DNA of 14,064 nucleotides from an uncultured Porphyromonadaceae bacterium (GTDB lineage: Bacteria > Bacteroidota > Bacteroidia > Bacteroidales > Muribaculaceae). The DNA lies in assembly GCA_947176545.1 (NCBI GenBank), contig CAMWRB010000017.1, forward strand, positions 1-14,064. The letters are read 5' to 3'. The notes under the pieces are model-generated. The model did not search any database and was not told the origin of the DNA. It worked only from the letters and a program-made list of their open reading frames with translations. Made by a program: the position numbers and the translations under genes. Numbering within the stretch: the first letter of the stretch is position 1; each line of letters starts with the position of its first letter. Shown here in pieces: positions 1-7,535 of this stretch.

Positions 1-307
1 CATCGTAGCATTCGGCTCTATCGCTCGTATCTGCGCCAAGGCTAAAGAGATGGCTGAGGAAAAGGGTATCAAGGTCGGCATCGTTCGCCCCATCACACTC
101 TGGCCCTTCCCGACTGAGGCTATCAACCGCGCCGCTCAGGGCAAGAAGGGTATCCTCTGTGTCGAGCTCAACGCCGGTCAGATGATTGAGGATGTTCGCC
201 TCGCTGTTCACGACGCTATCCCCGTTGAACACTTCGGCCGCCTGGGCGGTATCATCCCCAGCCCCGATGAGGTGCTCGAAGCGCTCGAACAGAAAATCAT
301 CAAATAA
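1..307 (+). CDS. vorB: 2-oxoacid:ferredoxin oxidoreductase alpha subunit, C-terminal end (partial)
   Basis: The reading frame is open from base 2 to the TAA at 305-307, so this is the last ~100 residues of a gene that begins before the window. The sequence ends a transketolase-like domain: a segment reading VGIVRPITLWPFP is typical of the alpha chain of anaerobic 2-oxoacid:ferredoxin oxidoreductases, and a conserved VELNAGQM segment follows. The enzyme decarboxylates a 2-oxoacid with CoA, giving an acyl-CoA and reduced ferredoxin. The beta and gamma subunits follow directly (gaps of 38 and 23 bp), which confirms the operon. Bacteroidetes copies with this layout are usually annotated VorB (2-oxoisovalerate), but the substrate cannot be read from this fragment; 2-oxoglutarate or a broader range of branched 2-oxoacids is possible. 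Confidence 0.85.
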   Translation, partial: IVAFGSIARICAKAKEMAEEKGIKVGIVRPITLWPFPTEAINRAAQGKKGILCVELNAGQMIEDVRLAVHDAIPVEHFGRLGGIIPSPDEVLEALEQKIIK

Positions 308-345
308 AACACATACATCTTAATCTCTTAAACCAACAGCAATCA

Positions 346-1107
346 ATGGACATTCAAGATATTATCCGTCCCGAGAACAAGGTGTATTGCAAGCCTGAGC
401 TTCTCGATGAGGTGCACATGCACTATTGTCCCGGCTGCAGCCACGGCGTCATCCACAAACTCCTCGCCGAGGTCATCGCAGAAATGGGACTCACTGACAA
501 GACAGTCGGCGTATCGCCTGTAGGCTGCGCCGTGTTCGCATACAATTATATCGACGTAGACTGGGTCGAGGCCGCTCACGGTCGTGCTCCCGCTGTCGCC
601 ACAGCTGTGTCACGCCTGTGGCCCGAAAATGTGGTCTTCACATATCAGGGCGACGGTGACATGTCTGCTATCGGTACAGCCGAGTCTATCCACGCCGCCA
701 ACCGTGGCGAAAATATCGTGATGGTATTCGTCAATAACGCTATCTACGGTATGACCGGCGGACAGATGGCTCCCACCACTCTCGTGGGTCAGAAGACAGC
801 CACAACACCTTACGGCCGTCGCGTGGACCTCAACGGACACCCCCTCGAAATCACCAACCTCATGGCTATCCTCGACGGTACTTGCTACGTCACCAGACAG
901 TCTGTACACACTCCCGCCAATGTCCGCAAGACTAAAGCCGCTCTCAAGAAAGCCTTCGAAAACGCTATCGCCAAGAAGGGTACTTCTGTTGTAGAGGTCG
1001 TAGCTACCTGCAACTCCGGCTGGAAGATGTCTCCCGCTAAATCCAACGAGTGGATGGCTGAAAACATGTTCGCCAAATATCCTCTCGGTGACCTCAAAAA
1101 CGAATAA
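346..1107 (+). CDS. 2-oxoacid:ferredoxin oxidoreductase beta subunit (TPP-binding)
   Basis: This 253-residue protein is the thiamine-diphosphate-binding subunit of a 2-oxoacid:ferredoxin oxidoreductase. It has the usual CPGC motif at residues 28-31, near the active site. The TPP/Mg signature starts at GDGD (102-105) and continues to the VNNAIYGMTGGQ stretch (129-140). The length and architecture match free-standing beta chains of the Kor/Vor type rather than fused pyruvate enzymes. It carries no ferredoxin domain, so a separate 4Fe-4S subunit is expected upstream of the window, as in other Bacteroidetes. It sits between the alpha and gamma genes. The ATG follows an A-rich spacer without a Shine-Dalgarno sequence, which is normal in this phylum. 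Family assignment is firm. The exact 2-oxoacid (branched chain, 2-oxoglutarate or aromatic) is not decided by visible residues. Confidence 0.93.
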   Translation: MDIQDIIRPENKVYCKPELLDEVHMHYCPGCSHGVIHKLLAEVIAEMGLTDKTVGVSPVGCAVFAYNYIDVDWVEAAHGRAPAVATAVSRLWPENVVFTYQGDGDMSAIGTAESIHAANRGENIVMVFVNNAIYGMTGGQMAPTTLVGQKTATTPYGRRVDLNGHPLEITNLMAILDGTCYVTRQSVHTPANVRKTKAALKKAFENAIAKKGTSVVEVVATCNSGWKMSPAKSNEWMAENMFAKYPLGDLKNE

Positions 1108-1130
1108 TCACGACCGAATCTTATCAAACA

Positions 1131-1673
1131 ATGAAAGAAGAAATCATCATAGCAGGTTTCGGTGGCCAGGGTGTACTCTCTATGGGTAAAATACTCGCTT
1201 ACTCAGGCCTTATGGACGACAAAGAGGTCACCTGGATGCCCTCTTACGGACCCGAACAACGCGGCGGTACCGCCAACGTCACCGTCATACTCTCAGACGA
1301 AAAAATCTCATCTCCCGTCCTCGACAAGTATGACATCGTCATCGCTCTCAACCAGCAGAGTCTCGACAAGTTCGCACCCAAGGTAAAACCCGGTGGAATA
1401 CTCATCTACGACACCAACGGCATTCACAAGCATCCCGAACGCGAGGATATCACTATCTATCCTATCGACGCTATGGACGCTACTCTCGAAATCGGCAACT
1501 CAAAGGCTTACAACATGGTCGTAATGGGTGCCCTCCTCGAAGCTATGCCTTACAAACTCCCCATGGAGAACGTAATCAAGGGTCTTAAGAAGTCACTCCC
1601 CGAACGTCACCACAAACTCATCCCGCTCAACGAGCAGGCCATCGAAAAAGGACGTTCACTTCTCAAAAAGTAA
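1131..1673 (+). CDS. 2-oxoacid:ferredoxin oxidoreductase gamma subunit
   Basis: This 180-residue protein matches the gamma domain of 2-oxoacid:acceptor oxidoreductases. It begins with the glycine-rich loop GFGGQGV at residues 9-15. The family signature PSYGPEQRGG is at 37-46, followed by an ANVTVILSD strand. It completes the alpha-beta-gamma set and starts 23 bp after the beta subunit, so it is almost certainly co-transcribed with it. The gamma subunit forms part of the heteromeric enzyme that links CoA-dependent 2-oxoacid oxidation to ferredoxin in anaerobic metabolism. The gene is full length. A strong hairpin about 90 bp downstream probably marks the end of this operon. Confidence 0.93.
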   Translation: MKEEIIIAGFGGQGVLSMGKILAYSGLMDDKEVTWMPSYGPEQRGGTANVTVILSDEKISSPVLDKYDIVIALNQQSLDKFAPKVKPGGILIYDTNGIHKHPEREDITIYPIDAMDATLEIGNSKAYNMVVMGALLEAMPYKLPMENVIKGLKKSLPERHHKLIPLNEQAIEKGRSLLKK

Positions 1674-1688
1674 TCCTCTAACCACCAC

Positions 1689-1747
1689 ATCTATTAGACC
1701 AACTCCAACAGACCAAAATCTAATAGAATCAAATCTAATAGACCAAC
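1689..1747 (+). repeat. Three copies of a TCTAWTAGA near-palindrome
   Basis: TCTATTAGA lies at 1690-1698 and TCTAATAGA at 1719-1727 and 1734-1742. The first is the exact reverse complement of the other two, so it could pair with either of them in RNA. Two copies are followed by CCAAC and the flanking bases are also similar, so this looks like a degenerate short repeat. It lies just after the gamma-subunit stop. It could be a protein-binding site cluster or decayed repeat DNA; the sequence does not decide. Confidence 0.5.
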
Positions 1748-1760
1748 CTTAATAAGACCT

Positions 1761-1794
1761 CGGGCTGTGTCCGTCCAAAAGACGACACAGCCCG
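1761..1794 (+). terminator. Hairpin, probable terminator of the oxidoreductase operon
   Basis: The arms CGGGCTGTGTC-GTC and GAC-GACACAGCCCG pair over about 14 bp with one bulged C, closing on a short CAAAA loop. The hairpin lies downstream of the last oxidoreductase gene and upstream of the next promoter, where a terminator is expected. It lacks a clean run of T after the stem (AATATCTGTT follows), so efficient intrinsic termination is inferred rather than shown. Confidence 0.65.
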
Positions 1795-1827
1795 AATATC
1801 TGTTACCCCGCCCGCCAACGGCAGCCC

Positions 1828-1908
1828 TTATATATCTTATATATCTTATATATCTTATAAATCTTATAAGTCGTATAAGTCGTATAAGTCGTATAAGTCG
1901 TATAAGCC
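1828..1908 (+). repeat. 9-bp tandem repeat, nine units with a sequence gradient
   Basis: Nine consecutive 9-bp units fill 81 bp. The first three are TTATATATC, then come single copies of TTATAAATC and TTATAAGTC, then three of GTATAAGTC, and a last unit GTATAAGCC. The units change stepwise from one end to the other, as expected of a tandem array that expands by slippage or unequal exchange. The array lies between the hairpin at 1761-1794 and the promoter near 1943-1977, outside any gene. It has no spacers and is not a CRISPR. Confidence 0.9.
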
Positions 1909-1942
1909 TCCGGTCTCTCTCTTTAACAATTTTTAATAAACA

Positions 1943-1977
1943 TTAACACTATATTCAACATATTTTAACTACCTTTG
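1943..1977 (+). promoter_or_regulatory. Bacteroidetes-type promoter for rimP-nusA-infB
   Basis: TACCTTTG at 1970-1977 matches the -7 consensus TAnnTTTG of the Bacteroidetes primary sigma factor. A weak -33 candidate, TTAACA (1943-1948), ends 21 bp upstream within a very AT-rich block that begins near 1921. Transcription would start at about 1983-1986, leaving a leader of roughly 52 bases before the rimP ATG at 2038. The -7 match is good; the -33 match is poor compared with the usual TTTG. Confidence 0.7.
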
Positions 1978-1988
1978 TAGCAACCTTC

Positions 1989-2015
1989 CGGAGGGGACGT
2001 TCAACGTTCCCTCCG
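1989..2015 (+). promoter_or_regulatory. Leader hairpin at the start of the rimP transcript
   Basis: The 13-base arms CGGAGGGGACGTT and AACGTTCCCTCCG are complementary except for one G-U pair and are separated by a single C, so in RNA the tip opens to a small loop. The hairpin begins about five bases after the predicted transcription start and ends 22 bases before the ATG, followed by ATTTATTT. It could protect the 5' end, control rimP translation, or act as an attenuator; no alternative pairing was found by eye. Confidence 0.6.
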
Positions 2016-2037
2016 ATTTATTTAATCAGACCACATT

Positions 2038-2505
2038 ATGCTCGCTAAGTCAGACATTCAGGCGTTTCTCGACAACGCACTCGCAGATACAGACTGCTTC
2101 ACCGTCGATATAAAAGTCACTCCCGCTAACGATATCACTATCGAGATTGACTCATCAACTTCCATCGACATCGACTATATCACGGAACTGTCACGTAAAT
2201 TTGAAGAGACATTCCCCAGAGATGTCGAGGATTATTCACTCGAAATTGGGAGTGCCGGCCTTACAGCCCCCTTCAAGGTCAAGGGACAGTGGCTCAAGAA
2301 TGTCGGCAATGAGATAGACATGCTGACTACCGACGGCAGAAAGATGACGGCTACTCTCGACGCCGTCAATGACGATGACACCGTCACTGTCAGCTACTCG
2401 CAAAAGGTGAAACATGAGGGTGCCAAACGTCCGGTCATCGAGACCGTCACCGAGACAATCCCGCTGAGCAATATCAAAAAGGCTGAATATCACCTGGTAT
2501 TCTGA
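2038..2505 (+). CDS. rimP: Ribosome maturation factor RimP
   Basis: This 155-residue protein is RimP (formerly YhbC), which helps assemble the 30S ribosomal subunit. The N-terminal domain ends in the family's conserved pattern: IDIDYITELSRKFEE, then YSLEIGSAGLTAPFK (about residues 65-80), where most homologues have a conserved YxLEVSSPGL-type segment. The C-terminal half is a small beta-barrel that ends in IPLSNIKKAEYHLVF, the usual end of the family. The position directly before nusA and infB is the classical bacterial arrangement and settles the call. The predicted promoter and leader hairpin lie just upstream of its ATG. The length is normal for Bacteroidetes. Confidence 0.95.
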   Translation: MLAKSDIQAFLDNALADTDCFTVDIKVTPANDITIEIDSSTSIDIDYITELSRKFEETFPRDVEDYSLEIGSAGLTAPFKVKGQWLKNVGNEIDMLTTDGRKMTATLDAVNDDDTVTVSYSQKVKHEGAKRPVIETVTETIPLSNIKKAEYHLVF

Positions 2506-2516
2506 CACCCGGAGTG

Positions 2517-2560
2517 CTGTTACCGCGAACGTTTTCCGGCTGTTACGGCGAACGTTTTCC
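2517..2560 (+). repeat. Pair of 21-bp direct repeats between rimP and nusA
   Basis: Two copies of a 21-bp sequence lie at 2517-2537 and 2540-2560 with only two bases between them, and they differ at a single position (ACCGCG against ACGGCG). Each contains the core GCGAACGTTTTCC. They lie in the 88-bp spacer between the rimP stop and the nusA start, inside the operon. An A/T-rich stretch follows to the nusA ATG. No function is known to me. Confidence 0.85.
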
Positions 2561-2593
2561 AATTGATAATAAATAATAAATACTACATACACA

Positions 2594-3844
2594 ATGGCAA
2601 AAAAAGCAGTAGAAACAGTCAATATGGTCGACCGTTTCCAAGAGTTCAAGGAGCTCAAGAACATCGACAAGACAACTATGATTTCAGTGCTTGAGGAATC
2701 GTTCCGCAACGCACTGGCCAAAATGTTCGGCTCTGACGAAAACTTTGACGTCATCATGAACCCCGACAAGGGTGACTGTGAAATCTATCAGAACTTCAAT
2801 ATCGTAGAGGATGGCAAGGTGACCAATCCCAATACGGAGATGGGCCTCACTGATGCACGTGAGATAGACCCCGAGGCCGAGGTGGGCGAGGAAATCACCA
2901 AACAAATCTACTTCCAGGACTTCGGACGCCGTGCAATCCTGACTCTGCGCCAGACACTCTCCACGAAAATACTCGACCTCCAGAAGACCGCGCTATACAA
3001 TAAGTTTAAGGAAATCGAGGGAGAGATTATCACCGGTGAGGTCCACCAGATTTGGAAACGCGAGATGCTGCTTCTCGATGAGGACCAGAATGAACTCATC
3101 ATGCCCAAGGAGGAACAAATCCCGGGTGACTTCTTCCACAAGGGTGATATGGTCAGAGCTGTCGTCAAGCGCGTCGACAACCAGAACAACAATCCCAAAA
3201 TCATCGTCTCACGCACCGACGAACGCTTCGTGCGCCGTCTCTTCGAGCAGGAGGTGCCCGAGGTGCATGACGGACTGGTGACCATCAAATGTGTGGCCCG
3301 CGTGCCGGGTGAACGCGCCAAGATAGCCGTCGAATCCTACGACGACCGTATTGACCCGGTCGGCACATGTGTCGGCATCAAGGGTTCGCGCATACACGGT
3401 ATCGTACGCGAACTGCGCAACGAGAATATTGACGTCATCAACTATACGGCCAACCCCTCTCTCTTCATCCAGCGCGCCCTCTCTCCGGCCAAGGTATCCT
3501 CTATCCGTCTCAATGAGGAGGATAAGAAAGCTGAAGTATTCCTCCACCCCGAGGAGGTTGCTCTCGCTATCGGCAAGGGTGGTATGAACATCCGCCTCGC
3601 CGGTGACCTGACCGGGTACACCATCGACGTTTACCGTGACATCGAGGATGGCGAGGAGGACATTTACCTCGACGAATTCCGCGATGAAATAGACGAATGG
3701 GTCATCGAGGCTCTCAAAGACCTCGGCCTCGGCACAGCCAAGGCTGTCCTCAACGCTGACCCCAAGGTGCTCGAACAGGCTGACCTCGAGACCGAGACAC
3801 TCGAACACGTGATGAGCGTGCTCAAAGCTGAGTTTGAAGATTGA
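2594..3844 (+). CDS. nusA: Transcription termination/antitermination factor NusA
   Basis: NusA binds RNA polymerase and nascent RNA and modulates pausing, termination and antitermination. The 416-residue protein has the usual order: an N-terminal polymerase-binding domain (about 1-130, with FGRRAILTLRQTLSTKI near its end), an S1 domain (about 140-205, beginning EGEIITGEV), and two KH domains. The first KH carries PVGTCVGIKGSRIHGI and the second AIGKGGMNIRLAGDLTG. The C-terminus is acidic and ends with a short helix-hairpin-like segment; it lacks the duplicated acidic repeats of the E. coli protein, which is normal in Bacteroidetes. It lies 88 bp after rimP and 25 bp before infB. NusA genes are often autoregulated, and the direct repeats just upstream are a possible site. 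Confidence 0.97.
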   Translation: MAKKAVETVNMVDRFQEFKELKNIDKTTMISVLEESFRNALAKMFGSDENFDVIMNPDKGDCEIYQNFNIVEDGKVTNPNTEMGLTDAREIDPEAEVGEEITKQIYFQDFGRRAILTLRQTLSTKILDLQKTALYNKFKEIEGEIITGEVHQIWKREMLLLDEDQNELIMPKEEQIPGDFFHKGDMVRAVVKRVDNQNNNPKIIVSRTDERFVRRLFEQEVPEVHDGLVTIKCVARVPGERAKIAVESYDDRIDPVGTCVGIKGSRIHGIVRELRNENIDVINYTANPSLFIQRALSPAKVSSIRLNEEDKKAEVFLHPEEVALAIGKGGMNIRLAGDLTGYTIDVYRDIEDGEEDIYLDEFRDEIDEWVIEALKDLGLGTAKAVLNADPKVLEQADLETETLEHVMSVLKAEFED

Positions 3845-3869
3845 TTATTGACCCCCTAAACAGTATAAA

Positions 3870-6692
3870 ATGCCTGAAAGAATAAGTAAAATAGCAAGAA
3901 AACTTAACGTGGGGGTCGCTACTGCCGTCGATTTCCTGCGCAAGCATAACATTGAGGTCGAAGAGAATAACCCCAATGCGCGTATCGACGACAAGGCTGT
4001 CGACCTGCTCACTCAAGAGTTCTCGACCGATGCCGGCATCAAGGCTAAGGTAGACCTGGAGCGTGAGAAGAAACAGAATGCCAAAAACGACAAGCCGGAA
4101 CGCCATGACAAGGCGGCCGAGCAGATAACTCTCAAAGGACCGAAAATCCTGGGACGAATTGACGACTCGGGCAAGATAATCACACCCGAAGAGGAAGCAA
4201 AACGGGCTGCCGAAAAGGCCCGTCAGGAGGCGGAGGCCGCTGCCGCACGGGCACGCGCCAAGGCCGAGGCCAAGGCTAAGGCTGAGGCCGAAGCAAAAGC
4301 AGCCGCTGAAAAGGCCGCGCGCGAAGCTGCGCTGCAGAAGAGCAGACAGGCCGAAAAGAGTGAAAAGAGTGAAGAAAAGCCGGTCGAGAAAACAGCTGAC
4401 AAGGCTGATACGGTGGTGAAGGATAACGTCGATATCAAGGCGGAAGCTCCGGCCGGAGGTCCTCAGCTCAGGGTCGTCGGCAAGATTGACCTCGACGCAC
4501 TCAATCAGACCACACGTCCCAAGAAGAAAACGAAAGAGGAACGCCGTCGCGAACGCATACAGAGTGCGAATGCAGCCGGCGGCGACCGTCGCAAACGCAC
4601 ACGTATCGGCAAGGAGAAGATTGATGTCGAGAAGGCCGCCAAACAGATTCAGGCCAACCAGTCGGCACAGGGCGGAGGCAACAACGGACGCAACCGCAAC
4701 GGAGGTGGTCAGCAGGGTGGCAACGCCGGTTCGGGCAAGAGCGGCAAAAACCGCGGACGCAACCGCAACGAACGTCAGCAGTCCGCTCCCGTCAGTCAGG
4801 AGGATGTGCAGAAGCAGGTCAAGGAGACACTCGCACGTCTCACCAACAAGACCACCAAGAAATCTGTCAAGTGGCGTAAGGAGAAGCGTGAGGAGATGCA
4901 CAACCGCGAACTGGCCAATCAGGAACGCGAGGCTGCTGAAAACTCAATAATCAAAATCACGGAGTTCGTGACCGCCAACGACCTGGCCAACATGATGAAT
5001 GTACCTATCAATCAGGTCATAGGCACATGTATGAACCTCGGACTTATGGTCTCTATCAATCAGCGTCTCGACGCCGAGACCATCAACCTCGTGGCAGAAG
5101 AGTTCGGATTTACCACCGAATATGTTTCGGCTGAAGTTTCCGAAGCTATCGCTACCGAAGAGGATACGGAGGAAGACCTCGTGCCGCGTCCGCCGATTGT
5201 CACCGTCATGGGTCACGTGGACCACGGTAAGACATCTCTGCTCGACTATATCCGCAATGCCAACGTCATAGCCGGTGAGGCCGGAGGTATCACACAGCAC
5301 ATCGGTGCATACAACGTCAAACTCCCCGACGGACGTCACATAACATTCCTCGACACTCCGGGTCACGAGGCTTTCACCGCCATGCGTGCCCGCGGTGCCA
5401 AAGTCACCGACCTGGCTATCATCATCGTCGCCGCTGATGACAACGTCATGCCGCAGACCGTCGAGGCTATCAACCACGCCACGGCCGCCGGTGTACCGAT
5501 GGTGTTCGCCATCAACAAAATCGATAAACCCGCAGCCAATCCCGACCAAATCAAGCAGGAGCTTGCCAATATGAACTACCTCGTCGAGGAGTGGGGCGGC
5601 AAGTATCAGAGTCAGGACATCTCAGCCAAAAAGGGTATCGGTGTCGAAGACCTGATGGAGAAGGTGCTTCTGGAGGCAGAAATGCTCGAACTCAAGGCCA
5701 ATCCCAACCGCAAGGCTATCGGCTCTGTCATAGAGTCGTCACTCGACAAGGGTCGCGGATATGTGGCTACGGTATTGGTTCAGAACGGCACACTCCGCGT
5801 CGGCGATGTCGTGCTGGCCGGCACACACTTCGGCAAAGTCAAGGCGATGTTCAACGAGCGCAACCAGCGCATCACGGAGGCCGGACCCGCCGTACCGGTG
5901 CTCATCCTCGGTCTTAACGGCGCTCCGCAGGCGGGCGATACGTTCAATGTCATGGGCTCCGAACAGGAGGCACGTGAGATTGCCAACAAGCGCGAACAAC
6001 TGCAGCGCGAGCTGGCTCTGCGCACCAAGAAGCGCCCGGGACTCGAAGAAATCGGACGCCGCCGTGCGCTCAACGACTTCCACGAGCTCAACCTCGTCGT
6101 CAAAGGCGACGTGGACGGTTCGGTCGAGGCTCTCTCGGACTCTCTCATCAAGCTCTCCACACCCGAGATACAGGTCAATGTGCTGCATAAGGGCGTCGGT
6201 GCCATCTCCGAGTCCGACGTCACTCTGGCTGCCGCCTCCGATGCCATCATCATCGGCTTCCAGGTACGTCCGAGCGCCGCGGCACGCCGCGAGGCTGACA
6301 AGGAGGGCGTGGAAATCCGACTCTACTCCGTCATATACAAGGCCATCGAAGAGGTCAAGGATGCTATGGAGGGTCTTCTGTCGCCTGAAATCAAGGAGGA
6401 AATCACCGGCAACGCCGAGGTGCTCCAGACTTACCATATCTCGAAGGTGGGCACTATCGCCGGCGCCATCGTACGCGACGGCCGCATCAAGGCCCGCTCC
6501 AAGGTGCGTGTAGTACGCGACGGCATCGTCATATATACCGGCGATTTGGGCTCGCTCAAACGCTTCAAGGATGATGTCAAGGAGGTCGTCTCCGGCTATG
6601 ACTGCGGTCTGAGCGTACAGGGATACAATGACATCCGAGAGGGTGACATCATCGAGGCCTTTGAGGAAGTCGAAGTCAAGAAAACACTCTAA
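3870..6692 (+). CDS. infB: Translation initiation factor IF-2
   Basis: IF-2 is the GTPase that places initiator tRNA on the 30S subunit and promotes subunit joining. The 940-residue protein starts with an IF2_N domain (about 2-52). A long charged linker rich in Ala, Lys and Glu follows (about 105-185), then a Gly/Asn/Arg-rich stretch (263-304). A second IF2_N domain (about 365-425) precedes the G domain. The GTPase motifs are intact: G1 GHVDHGKT at 448-455, G3 DTPGHE at 495-500 and G4 NKID at 549-552. The C-terminal domains, including the fMet-tRNA-binding end ([20 protein letters not shown]), are complete. It follows nusA by 25 bp. The long linker accounts for the large size. Confidence 0.98.
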   Translation: MPERISKIARKLNVGVATAVDFLRKHNIEVEENNPNARIDDKAVDLLTQEFSTDAGIKAKVDLEREKKQNAKNDKPERHDKAAEQITLKGPKILGRIDDSGKIITPEEEAKRAAEKARQEAEAAAARARAKAEAKAKAEAEAKAAAEKAAREAALQKSRQAEKSEKSEEKPVEKTADKADTVVKDNVDIKAEAPAGGPQLRVVGKIDLDALNQTTRPKKKTKEERRRERIQSANAAGGDRRKRTRIGKEKIDVEKAAKQIQANQSAQGGGNNGRNRNGGGQQGGNAGSGKSGKNRGRNRNERQQSAPVSQEDVQKQVKETLARLTNKTTKKSVKWRKEKREEMHNRELANQEREAAENSIIKITEFVTANDLANMMNVPINQVIGTCMNLGLMVSINQRLDAETINLVAEEFGFTTEYVSAEVSEAIATEEDTEEDLVPRPPIVTVMGHVDHGKTSLLDYIRNANVIAGEAGGITQHIGAYNVKLPDGRHITFLDTPGHEAFTAMRARGAKVTDLAIIIVAADDNVMPQTVEAINHATAAGVPMVFAINKIDKPAANPDQIKQELANMNYLVEEWGGKYQSQDISAKKGIGVEDLMEKVLLEAEMLELKANPNRKAIGSVIESSLDKGRGYVATVLVQNGTLRVGDVVLAGTHFGKVKAMFNERNQRITEAGPAVPVLILGLNGAPQAGDTFNVMGSEQEAREIANKREQLQRELALRTKKRPGLEEIGRRRALNDFHELNLVVKGDVDGSVEALSDSLIKLSTPEIQVNVLHKGVGAISESDVTLAAASDAIIIGFQVRPSAAARREADKEGVEIRLYSVIYKAIEEVKDAMEGLLSPEIKEEITGNAEVLQTYHISKVGTIAGAIVRDGRIKARSKVRVVRDGIVIYTGDLGSLKRFKDDVKEVVSGYDCGLSVQGYNDIREGDIIEAFEEVEVKKTL

Positions 6693-6734
6693 ACCGCAGA
6701 GACTCACGTCGCTGACACACTTCAGAGCGAAAGA

Positions 6735-7535
6735 ATGAACAAACTGCAGAAATTCGCCGAAATGGCGACTATGCCCAACGTCATACAATGCCCCCGCCCG
6801 ACAATTGAGGCGGGAGCATTTCCCTATAAAGGGAGATGGAGCGACTCACACTTCGGAGAGCGACGCCCCATCGTGCTCGAACTGGGCTGCGGCAAGGGTG
6901 AATATACCGTCAGACTGGCTCAGAATGAACCGGAGCGCTCATTCATCGGTATCGACATCAAGGGAGCACGTATGTACACAGGAGCACGCCTCGCACTCGA
7001 CGAAAATATAGACAATGTCGCTTTCCTGAGAACCGAATGCGAACTTCTGGGACATTTCTTCGACGAGGGTGAGATTGATGAGATATGGATAACATTTCCC
7101 GACCCGCAGATGAAGAAGGTAAACAAGCGGCTCACTTCGGCACGGTTTCTCGACACATACCGACGGTTGCTCCGCCCGGGAGGTATAATCAATCTCAAGA
7201 CCGACTCCCCGTTCCTCTTTGAGTTCACCCGCCGTATCATCGACGTGAACGGTCTGGTGAAGCTCACGGATACTCCCGATTTATATGCCGACATGCCCGC
7301 TGGCACCGAGGATGCGCGTCGTATTCAGACCGCATACGAATGCCAGTGGCTCAGCCGTGGCAAGACCATCAAGTATCTGCGCTTCGCTTTTCCCGCTGAC
7401 GCGGACTTATCTACCCCGCCCGCACCGCTCGTCAATCCCCGCGAGGATGACATCGACAAGGATGACTACCGTGCGTATCCGCGCGGCAACGAAGTCGCCA
7501 ACCCGCTAATCAACAAAAACGGACTTAAATCATGA
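6735..7535 (+). CDS. trmB: tRNA (guanine-46-N7)-methyltransferase TrmB
   Basis: TrmB uses S-adenosylmethionine to methylate N7 of guanine 46 in the tRNA variable loop. The SAM-binding motif ELGCGKGEYT is at residues 49-58 and IGIDIKGARM follows at 71-80. The family's catalytic segment TFPDPQMKK is at 120-128, followed by KRLTSARFLD and LKPGG-like LRPGG. The 266-residue protein is longer than many TrmB proteins because of a charged tail of about 40 residues after the last core strand (LRFAFP). It starts 42 bp after infB, and its stop overlaps the mrp start in ATGA, so the two are probably translated together. Assignment is firm. Confidence 0.95.
   Translation: MNKLQKFAEMATMPNVIQCPRPTIEAGAFPYKGRWSDSHFGERRPIVLELGCGKGEYTVRLAQNEPERSFIGIDIKGARMYTGARLALDENIDNVAFLRTECELLGHFFDEGEIDEIWITFPDPQMKKVNKRLTSARFLDTYRRLLRPGGIINLKTDSPFLFEFTRRIIDVNGLVKLTDTPDLYADMPAGTEDARRIQTAYECQWLSRGKTIKYLRFAFPADADLSTPPAPLVNPREDDIDKDDYRAYPRGNEVANPLINKNGLKS

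Noticed and set aside
1828..1908. Possible CRISPR array
   Set aside because: Units are 9 bp and contiguous with no spacers, and no cas gene is near.
2561..2593. AT-rich stretch before nusA as a second promoter
   Set aside because: No TAnnTTTG element is present; A/T-rich sequence before the ATG is usual for start sites in this phylum.
4200..4380. Direct repeats in DNA at 4200-4380
   Set aside because: They simply encode the Ala/Lys/Glu-rich IF-2 linker and are common in infB.
3822..4901. Long open frame on the - strand (359 codons) opposite the start of infB
   Set aside because: It lies opposite the Ala/Lys/Glu-rich linker, where codon bias removes stops on the other strand. The product is a low-complexity Leu/Phe/Cys-rich string without a recognisable domain.
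5761..6513. 250-codon + strand frame inside infB
   Set aside because: Ser/Arg/Pro-rich frame-shifted shadow of the IF-2 G domain and following domains.
5739..6788. Long open frame on the - strand (349 codons) opposite the end of infB
   Set aside because: The + strand encodes conserved IF-2 domains here. The antisense product matches nothing and is explained by codon bias.
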